The notes under the pieces are model-generated. The model saw only the letters and a list, made by a program, of their open reading frames with translations, was not told the origin of the DNA and did no database searches. Below, one piece after another: positions 39,502 through 45,700 of a stretch of DNA of 45,700 bases; position 1 is the stretch's first letter, and every line of letters starts with the position of its first letter. The translations under genes and the position numbers were made by a program. This stretch comes from Ruminococcus sp. UBA7013 (GTDB taxonomy: Bacteria > Bacillota > Clostridia > Oscillospirales > Ruminococcaceae): contig DJXD01000105.1 in NCBI GenBank assembly GCA_002449585.1, forward strand, positions 1 to 45,700. Reading direction: 5' to 3'.

Positions 39502-41082
39502 TCAGGCTGTCCATGCCTGTTTTAATTTTTCAGTCAATTCAATGGGGAATACTCCCATTTCTGCCAAATGTAGCATATCTTTCCGGACTTCAGAAGACAT
39601 TGCTTGAAGTTCTTCTACAGAACAGCCGGAAATTTCATGAATAATAGCTTGTATCTGTTCATCAGGGTCAGAATGATCCTGCATCATTTCCGCTTTTAGT
39701 TCATCCAGAAGAGCAGATTGCTGGATATATTCTATAGAAATATGACAGCTGTCACAAAAATGGCTGAGAAGCTGATGAGTGCGCTCATCCCGAACGGCGA
39801 TTATTTCAGGAAGTTTACCATATGCAAGCAGTTCCTGCATAAAATTTTTTAAAATATCATCTGCCTGCTTGTGATAACTGCGAAATAGATTTAATGAAAG
39901 AAAATGTTTTGTCTGTACATCAGCGGCGATCAGAAAACAGGGATAACAGGGAGCTTCTTCCGGCTTTTCCTGCGCAGGGGAAGAATAATAAACAAGTTCA
40001 CATTCTAATCTGCTCTGTGTTGGCAGTTGATTTAATTCATGAATCATAGTTTCATCCGGAAAAGGTGATGGAAAGATTTCAGGCTGTTCTTCGGGCAGCT
40101 GGCAGACACTCCATGAAAATCTATCCTGCTGATGGATCAAAAGCGGAATTTCAGGCATTTCATGTATATGCTGTTTTCTATTCACAGCCATTTCCTGACA
40201 CGCAAGCAATGCTAGATATAACAGATCATAATCTTGTGAATTTGTAATTACCCAAGGGGCACAATCCGGCTGATCTCGGAAAAAAAGCGGAAAACTGTTT
40301 GCCCCTCTCAGGCGGATCTGATTTTTTTTACCATAATGCTGTACAGAACGAACAACAGCCTCCGGAATATCTGCTTTATTATGAAAACTGCACATGATGC
40401 AATCCTGTGCAATGATAGCATCCATATTCAGCTCATCTTGACAAGAAGCAAGCCGACAAAAATTTTGAAATGCCTGCGCATTAGGATATAGATATAAAGC
40501 ATATTCTGTTATATTGCAATAAACAAGTTTTTCTTCTGATTGCAATGCAAAAATCTGGCCATTTATCTTTTTCCACAGCTTTCCATTCCGGAATGCAAAG
40601 GCAGCATCATACAGCTGATCGGGAACAGGAACAGGAAGCTCTAGCAATTCTTCAATAAAATCCGGGGCATCATAATCTGCATACTGTTCTGGAGCTTCTC
40701 CTTCTTCATAGATCAGCAGAGGATCAGGCGTAGGCTCTTCGAGAATATCCAAAATTTCACATGCAAATGTCCAAGCATCTCCAAAATCAAATAGATACAG
40801 GAATTTCTTGCCTTTTTCCAGATGCAGCTGCTGTAATTGATAATTATTTGTAGTGCGGCCTGTTTCGTCACCAGTCTGGCTATAATAACTGTCAGCATCA
40901 CTCCAGGCCTGATTATCCATGAAAAAGGCATGTAAATGATGATCTTCAAAATCAAATGCCTGAAGGATATAATCTGACAGATCTGAAAGTGTGTCTTCTC
41001 CGGAAAGACGAATATGACGAATCACGTCTGTTCCGAGAGAGATACGGATGATATATGACAGTGTACTGTCTATATTTTTCAT
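39502..41082 (-). CDS. pRiA4b ORF-3-like protein with C-terminal unknown region
   Basis: A 526-residue protein. The N-terminal 150 residues are a plasmid pRiA4b ORF-3-like domain (YIIRISLGTDVIRHIRLS, FEDHHLHAFFMD, FLYLFDFGDAWTFACEI), a ubiquitin-like fold seen in many accessory genes and in IS1096 TnpR-like proteins. The remainder (from about 180) resembles the DUF6930/DUF7309-type proteins found with it; a C-terminal helical segment follows. The biological role is unknown. AAAGGATG precedes the ATG. No signal peptide or membrane segment. Confidence 0.75.
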   Translation of the reverse strand: MKNIDSTLSYIIRISLGTDVIRHIRLSGEDTLSDLSDYILQAFDFEDHHLHAFFMDNQAWSDADSYYSQTGDETGRTTNNYQLQQLHLEKGKKFLYLFDFGDAWTFACEILDILEEPTPDPLLIYEEGEAPEQYADYDAPDFIEELLELPVPVPDQLYDAAFAFRNGKLWKKINGQIFALQSEEKLVYCNITEYALYLYPNAQAFQNFCRLASCQDELNMDAIIAQDCIMCSFHNKADIPEAVVRSVQHYGKKNQIRLRGANSFPLFFRDQPDCAPWVITNSQDYDLLYLALLACQEMAVNRKQHIHEMPEIPLLIHQQDRFSWSVCQLPEEQPEIFPSPFPDETMIHELNQLPTQSRLECELVYYSSPAQEKPEEAPCYPCFLIAADVQTKHFLSLNLFRSYHKQADDILKNFMQELLAYGKLPEIIAVRDERTHQLLSHFCDSCHISIEYIQQSALLDELKAEMMQDHSDPDEQIQAIIHEISGCSVEELQAMSSEVRKDMLHLAEMGVFPIELTEKLKQAWTA

Positions 41083-41163
41083 GTGACATCCTTCCTATCT
41101 AACATAAATTTTTTATATTATAACATATTTCAGACAGGAATGCAATAATAATTTGTAAATATT

Positions 41164-41784
41164 TCATGTATTTGCTTTGAGATAAGCATGTTTCAAAAGA
41201 TTCAGTTTACACATGAAACTTTCGCATATAGTTTCTTCATCTGTTTTTGTCATCAGCAGGCGGACACATTCTCGTGTTACAGTTGCCATACAGATCTGAA
41301 TTAATATTCTTAAATCTTCTTCATTATGAATAAAATTAAGCTTCTGGCGATTGATCAAAAATAATGTTTCATGGAGTGCAGGATGTTTTTCAGCAGAAAA
41401 TTCGTCATCTTTCCAAATTTTTTCGTAAAATTTGACATGACAGAATAAATGTTGACGATAGTCTGTATTATCTTTATAACAGAACATGCGCACACCACAC
41501 CGGAAACCTTCTTCCAACGCAATAAAAAAATCACCATCATGCGTTTTTAGAGAATTGCGGACACAGTCAATGATCGTATTATTATATTCAGACATCAGGT
41601 AAATAAAAACATCATCTTTGCTATAGAAATACTGATAAAAGCTCCCTCTTGAAATATCACAATGCTGGACAACATTATAAATTGAAAATTCTTCATAGGG
41701 TGCACGTGTGATTTCCATTTTAACCGCATTGATAATAGATTGTTGCTTGATTTCTGACAGACGATAGAAATTTTCAGTTGGCAT
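41164..41784 (-). CDS. TetR/AcrR-family transcriptional regulator
   Basis: A 206-residue regulator. The N-terminal helix-turn-helix (about 10-55) contains EEFSIYNVVQHCDISRGSFY and QYFYSKDDVFIYLM, the TetR signature. The C-terminal ligand domain is not specific. GAAAGG lies ten bases before the ATG. It is divergent from the TerD-AIM24 genes and its likely operator lies between them, so it may control both. Confidence 0.9.
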   Translation of the reverse strand: MPTENFYRLSEIKQQSIINAVKMEITRAPYEEFSIYNVVQHCDISRGSFYQYFYSKDDVFIYLMSEYNNTIIDCVRNSLKTHDGDFFIALEEGFRCGVRMFCYKDNTDYRQHLFCHVKFYEKIWKDDEFSAEKHPALHETLFLINRQKLNFIHNEEDLRILIQICMATVTRECVRLLMTKTDEETICESFMCKLNLLKHAYLKANT

Positions 41785-41803
41785 AATGACACAGCCTTTC
41801 TTG

Positions 41804-41850
41804 ATTTTACATTATCCTCTGGAATTGTGTCAAGAACAAAGGACAGTTCT
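41804..41850 (-). promoter_or_regulatory. Promoter of the TetR gene with overlapping inverted repeat
   Basis: On the minus strand TTGACA (41833-41828), an 18-base spacer and TAAAAT (41809-41804). The inverted repeat AGAAC (41833-41837)/GTTCT (41846-41850) borders the -35 and could be an operator. Confidence 0.45.
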
Positions 41851-41923
41851 GAAATACTACATTTTATTATCGCACATTTTTCAAGATTTGTCAAGTATTG
41901 CGGCAAGAGGAAAAGTTATTGTC

Positions 41924-41952
41924 TTGACAGCAACGTGAAATTATGCTATACT
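41924..41952 (+). promoter_or_regulatory. Promoter of the TerD-AIM24 genes
   Basis: TTGACA (41924-41929), 17-base spacer, TATACT (41947-41952), 31 bases before the start codon. Confidence 0.75.
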
Positions 41953-41982
41953 AAAATTATAAAAAAAACGGAGGAATTCATC

Positions 41983-42693
41983 ATGATGCCGGAAATTCCT
42001 ATGAAAATCCAAAGCGCAAGCACCAGTATGAATATTCTAGATCAATACCAGAAAATTCAGCTGCCTGTTCAGAAAGATTCATTCATGCATCCTACAGCTG
42101 CTCCCGTATCACCGCCATCAAGGCAAAATCCTGCTGTTCCTGTTGTCCCGCCCGGCGGAACAATCCTTCGTCGAGGTGAGAAATTTGCTATTGCAGAGGC
42201 CGATCATCTCCGGCTGATATTTCGCTGGAATGTGTGTGATAGCCGCTGTGATCTGGATGCTTCTGCTTTCCTGCTCGGCCAGCAGGGAAAAGTGATCGAA
42301 GAAAGTTGGTTTGTTTTCTATGGCCAGACTTCTAGTCCTGATCATAGTACCATTTACTCCGGAAATACCGGTTCTGGCGCAGAATTACAGATTCATCTGA
42401 CACGTGTCAGCCCTCAGATTCAAAAAATTGCGCTCGCAGTTACTATCTATGAAGCACTCGCTCAAAAATTGCATTTCGGGATGGTGCAAAATTTAAGTGT
42501 CAGCCTTGTGAATGCCAATACTGGAAAATCATTGGCCACATTTGCATTAGATGATTGCAGCAGTGCAGTGACAGCCATGGTTGTCGGTGAATTGTATCGC
42601 TATAAAGACACATGGAAATTCAATGCTGTCGGGTCAGGTGTCGCCAGAGATCTGGCTGGATTCTGTGCCATGTATGGCATTGAAACCGGATAA
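41983..42693 (+). CDS. TerD-domain protein
   Basis: A 236-residue protein. About 60 N-terminal residues are low-complexity and Pro-rich (VVPPGG). The rest is a TerD domain, the calcium-binding fold of tellurite-resistance and stress proteins: RWNVCDSRCDLDASAFLLG, DHSTIYSGN and IALAVTIYEA match the family. The calcium site motif CDLDAS is kept. GGAGGAATT precedes the first of two adjacent ATGs. Most TerD genes lie in ter operons; here only an AIM24 gene follows. Role is probably membrane-associated stress response. Confidence 0.88.
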   Translation: MMPEIPMKIQSASTSMNILDQYQKIQLPVQKDSFMHPTAAPVSPPSRQNPAVPVVPPGGTILRRGEKFAIAEADHLRLIFRWNVCDSRCDLDASAFLLGQQGKVIEESWFVFYGQTSSPDHSTIYSGNTGSGAELQIHLTRVSPQIQKIALAVTIYEALAQKLHFGMVQNLSVSLVNANTGKSLATFALDDCSSAVTAMVVGELYRYKDTWKFNAVGSGVARDLAGFCAMYGIETG

Positions 42694-42714
42694 TTCAGAA
42701 AGGATAGAAAAATC

Positions 42715-43494
42715 ATGATTAAATTTGAAACACTGAATGAATTATGTCTGAAAATTACATGTCAGGGTAATGGCTATATCTTTGCAAAGATGGGCGCATT
42801 TATTGCCGGTGAATGCCGTGGACAGAAAAATTATAAATTTACCAAAGTCATTCTTGGCCCTGAACAGAATTTTGGACAAGCAATTCTGAATCAGGTTGCC
42901 AGAAGATTCACCGGTGAAAATCTTCCGCTCATGAAAGTGGAATTTGAAGGTGACAGCGTGACCTATTACGCCAATGATCAGCAACATGTGTTGATTTATC
43001 AGCTCCAGAACGGAGAAACGATTTCCGTCGAAAGTGAAAATATTCTTGCGTTCACAAAAGATTGCAAATATAATGTCCGTTTTCTGGCACAAGGTGTGAT
43101 TTCTCAGAAAGGCCTTGCCACTTCTACGCTGACCGGACAGGGGGCGGAAGCATATGTTGCCATTCTGATAGATGGAAATCCGCTTGTCATCAGCAATATG
43201 AGAGACCGCAAAACACTGGAAGTTGATCCTGATGCCGTTGTCTGCTGGATCGGAGGAGATCCGGAACTCCGGACAGATCTTTCCTGGCGGAATCTGATCG
43301 GACAGGCCTCCGGTGAATCTTATATGTTTGAATGGAAAGAAAACAATCCGGCAATTGTTATTATTCAGCCGTCTGAACGTACATCTGGCGTAGATGTTTC
43401 TATGGACGGAAGAAGAAGCGGAAGCCGTCCCTCTTCACAAAGTACGGTCAATAACATGAATAATCTGAATCATATTCTAAATAATCTTCGTTAA
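42715..43494 (+). CDS. AIM24-family protein
   Basis: A 259-residue protein of the AIM24 family (YhhN-like double beta-barrel found in bacteria and mitochondria). GYIFAKMGAFIAGECRG and ENILAFTKDCKYNVRFLAQG are family blocks. The last 35 residues are Ser/Asn-rich and flexible. It begins 21 bases after the TerD gene, with AAAGGAT upstream, so the two are one operon. TerD and AIM24 genes are often neighbours; the biochemical role is unknown. Confidence 0.88.
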   Translation: MIKFETLNELCLKITCQGNGYIFAKMGAFIAGECRGQKNYKFTKVILGPEQNFGQAILNQVARRFTGENLPLMKVEFEGDSVTYYANDQQHVLIYQLQNGETISVESENILAFTKDCKYNVRFLAQGVISQKGLATSTLTGQGAEAYVAILIDGNPLVISNMRDRKTLEVDPDAVVCWIGGDPELRTDLSWRNLIGQASGESYMFEWKENNPAIVIIQPSERTSGVDVSMDGRRSGSRPSSQSTVNNMNNLNHILNNLR

Positions 43495-43521
43495 TAAAAA
43501 AAAATAACAGGGGGAATTTTT

Positions 43522-44745
43522 ATGAAACATTATTTTGCATCAATTATAGCATGTTCTATGCTTTTACTGACATCATCCAGCTGTTCCCAACAGAAAGAAA
43601 TTGAAAACGTACATCTGACACTTGCAAATGATATTGCACCTACAGAAATCCTCAATGAACAGATTACAAAATTTAAACAGCAGTATTCCAGTGAAGTCAA
43701 TCTCACTTATACAATTATTGATCAGGCCGAAAATGATATTTTGAAAGCCCCACGCAGTGCTTCAGATATTTTTAATATCGCAAATGATCAGGTAGATGAA
43801 TTATATAAAATCGGCGCACTGCTCGAAATTACAGAAAATACAGAATCTATCATCAATGCGGCAGGCGGTGCAAATTCAGCCGCCGCAGATGTTGTAACAC
43901 GTGACGGAAAAATTTACGGCTATCCGCTTTCATCCGGCAACGGCTATTTTCTGTATTATAATAACGCATATCTGACAGAGAGTGATGTGCAATCATTAGA
44001 TCAGATTCTTGCTGTCTGTGCGAAAAATGGCAAAAAATTCACAATGGATTTTAGCTCTGGCTGGTATCTGTTCTCTTTCTTCAGGGGTGCAGGGCTGAAT
44101 CTGGAATATAATGAAGCCAAAGCCGCCAATCTGTGCAACTGGAATGCAACAGATACGCCGCATACAGGCCTTTCTGTTGCCGAATCCGTGCTGAATATTG
44201 CCGGACATGATGGATTTATCTATCTGCCAAATGATCAATTTGTAGAACATGCCCAAACAGATGAAGTGATTGCTGGTGTTAGCGGACAATGGCATGCAGA
44301 AGAACTTTCACAAGTATGGGGTGAGCATTATGCTGCTGATAAGCTTCCTACTTATACAATCAATGGCGAACAGATACAGATGGCAAGCTTTACCGGATAT
44401 AGAATTGTAGGCATTAATGCTTATACCCAGAATCCAAAATGGGCAATGCGCCTTGCGGAATATCTTACAAATGAAGAAACACAGCTCAAACGATTTGAAG
44501 CAATCGGCCAGTGTCCGGCCAATATCACCGCTGCTAATTCAGAAGAAGTGCAGGCATCTCCCGCAGTCGCCGCAACAGCAAAGCAAGCACCATTTGCTTA
44601 TATTCAGCATGTAGCAGATCCTTTCTGGAATGCTTCCAGTGAATTCGGACTTGCCATTGCAAATGGCGACGCAGATAAAAATAATTTGCAGGATATGCTT
44701 GATAAAATGGTCAGTCAGATTATTATTCCTGTCAAGAAAAACTGA
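43522..44745 (+). CDS. Extracellular solute-binding lipoprotein (ABC type)
   Basis: A 407-residue lipoprotein with signal and lipobox TSSSC (Cys at about 21). The body resembles family 1 solute-binding proteins for sugars: ILNEQITKFKQQY near 35-50, KIYGYPLSSGNGYFLYYN, FTGYRIVGINAYTQNPKWAM. No permease or ATPase gene is next to it in the window, so it is an orphan or shares a transporter encoded elsewhere. GGGGGAA precedes the ATG. It lies 27 bases after the AIM24 gene without a terminator, so may be cotranscribed. Confidence 0.88.
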   Translation: MKHYFASIIACSMLLLTSSSCSQQKEIENVHLTLANDIAPTEILNEQITKFKQQYSSEVNLTYTIIDQAENDILKAPRSASDIFNIANDQVDELYKIGALLEITENTESIINAAGGANSAAADVVTRDGKIYGYPLSSGNGYFLYYNNAYLTESDVQSLDQILAVCAKNGKKFTMDFSSGWYLFSFFRGAGLNLEYNEAKAANLCNWNATDTPHTGLSVAESVLNIAGHDGFIYLPNDQFVEHAQTDEVIAGVSGQWHAEELSQVWGEHYAADKLPTYTINGEQIQMASFTGYRIVGINAYTQNPKWAMRLAEYLTNEETQLKRFEAIGQCPANITAANSEEVQASPAVAATAKQAPFAYIQHVADPFWNASSEFGLAIANGDADKNNLQDMLDKMVSQIIIPVKKN

Positions 44746-44786
44746 AATTCAAAAATTCTGTTTGAAAAAATAGTTTATATTGCGAA

Positions 44787-44815
44787 TTGACAGTAAATTA
44801 TAAATATGCTATCAT
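44787..44815 (+). promoter_or_regulatory. Promoter of the secreted LRR gene
   Basis: TTGACA (44787-44792), 17-base spacer, TATCAT (44810-44815), 36 bases before the start codon. Confidence 0.7.
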
Positions 44816-44851
44816 TAAGATTGTGATTTTTTACAGAAAGGTGATTATCTG

Positions 44852-45673
44852 ATGAGAAACATAAATAATATTATTACTGGTATTCTGGCCGGAATTCTGC
44901 TGACAAATGCAGTCTGCGCACTACCATCCATGGAACAGCCCTCTATCTCTTTGAAAACAAGTGCAGCTGTAAATGATAAAAATGGGGAAGTGATCAGCAA
45001 TCTTTGCTTCAGACAGGATAGTACTTATTATTTATTAGGCTATCTTGAACCGGAAAAAGATTACATGGTTGTTCATTCCTGTGCAGATAAAACACTGACA
45101 GAAATCAGCATTCCGGAACATATCAATGGTATTATCAACAAAAATGAAGCTGTTCTTGATGTAAAACGGATTCATGAAGGTGCTTTTATGGAATGTGAAA
45201 ATCTGACAAACGTGCATCTTCCTGAAACTATGGAACATATCGACAGAGTTTCTTTTTACAAATGCTATCAGCTGACTAATATCAATTTACCAGATTCTGT
45301 GGATTTTATCGGAGAATATGCCTTTGCTTATACTGATCTTAAAAATATCAGCCTTCCGGCAAGCCTGAAAACGCTTGAAACATATGCATTCGGCGCATGT
45401 GATTATATCGAATCTTATGAAATTGCAGAAGAAAATGAATATTTCACTACACAAGGCGGCGTATTGTTTAATAAAGAAATGGATAAGCTGATTCTATATC
45501 CAGTAAATGCATCAGAAGAAAACTATACGATTCCGGCATCTGTCAAAACAATTGAAAAAGGTGCATTTCTGTTTGCCAAAAATCTGAAAACGATCACCCT
45601 TCCTGAAAATATTTTGCAAATCAATGAGGGTGCATTTCAACAAAAGTTAGCAAGGAATCCCCCACCTCTATAG
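44852..45673 (+). pseudogene. Secreted BspA-type LRR protein, cut by an IS605-type end
   Basis: A signal peptide (1-24, ending NAVCA) is followed by BspA-type LRR_5 repeats of about 23 residues from near residue 95 (GAFMECENLTNVHLPETMEH, YAFAYTDLKNISLPASLK). The last repeat breaks after NEGAFQ. From there the frame enters the hairpin sequence and stops within it (residues QKLARNPPPL). BspA-type proteins are surface or secreted binding proteins. The intact gene would probably have more repeats and possibly a dockerin. AAAGGTG precedes the ATG at 44852. The break is at the window end, so whether the rest lies beyond an inserted element cannot be seen. Confidence 0.8.
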
Positions 45674-45700
45674 GTGGGGGAGGAATTGCGTCCCACCCTC
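45646..45700 (+). mobile_element. IS200/IS605-type end hairpin inserted in the LRR gene
   Basis: A perfect 9-bp hairpin (45659-45667 with 45672-45680, loop CTAT) flanked by AAGGAAT and GAGGAATTGCGTCCC. It matches the hairpin at 144-165 in sequence and orientation (GGAA, five C, CCT, four-base loop, AGGTGGGGGAGGA). The left boundary is near 45648. No transposase gene is visible before the window ends. Confidence 0.6.

Overview
The window looks like a chromosomal segment of an anaerobic, low-to-mid G+C Gram-positive bacterium, most likely a fibre-degrading Ruminococcus-type member of the Oscillospiraceae. The evidence is a secreted GH30 xylanase ending in a type-I dockerin (cellulosome attachment), strict AGGAGG ribosome sites with consensus TTGACA-17-TATAAT promoters, pyruvate formate-lyase fermentation, BspA-type leucine-rich repeat proteins, and a remnant of the sporulation regulator spoIIID. 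The genus is inference. The window both begins and ends in IS200/IS605-type right-end hairpins, so its edges probably coincide with repeats that break assemblies.

Layout. 1-4200 is an accessory stretch: the 3' end of a TnpB transposon with its omega-RNA region, an AAA/DUF4143 ATPase, a BrnT-BrnA toxin-antitoxin pair, a large serine recombinase with a coupled 62-residue ORF, and a solitary IS605-like hairpin. 4435-8497 holds a CapA-like lipoprotein, then a fused FeoA-FeoB ferrous-iron transporter with two small Cys-rich membrane proteins. Next come a truncated spoIIID, a candidate small RNA or leader, and the fermentation locus 9006-12463. There pyruvate formate-lyase is naturally split: a 708-residue body without the glycyl-radical segment, an 85-residue acidic protein resembling the start of a radical domain, an 82-residue radical domain, and the activating enzyme. 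This is the most interesting system in the window.

12605-21029 covers carbohydrate use and signalling: cytosolic GH5, secreted GH30-CBM-dockerin, an OmpR-type two-component system, an LRR protein, and a glycogen debranching enzyme. 21018-30919 is a minus-strand run of cell-wall and division genes: ddl, murI, a YwiB-like protein, argS, a CdaR-type regulator, ftsE, ftsX, an EnvC-like M23 protein and a CtpA-like protease. 31126-36221 is a minus-strand operon of NfeD-like protein, unknown membrane protein, flotillin, and a lipoprotein with three internal repeats. An XRE/TPR regulator is divergent from it.

36395-39492 continues with rpmG-secE-nusG-rplK-rplA, with leader structures before rpmG, rplK and rplA and a terminator after rplA, so rplJ-rplL are not adjacent. 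39502-45700 is accessory: a pRiA4b-ORF3-like protein, a TetR regulator divergent from a TerD-AIM24 pair, an orphan solute-binding lipoprotein, and a secreted LRR gene interrupted by an IS605-type hairpin at the window edge.
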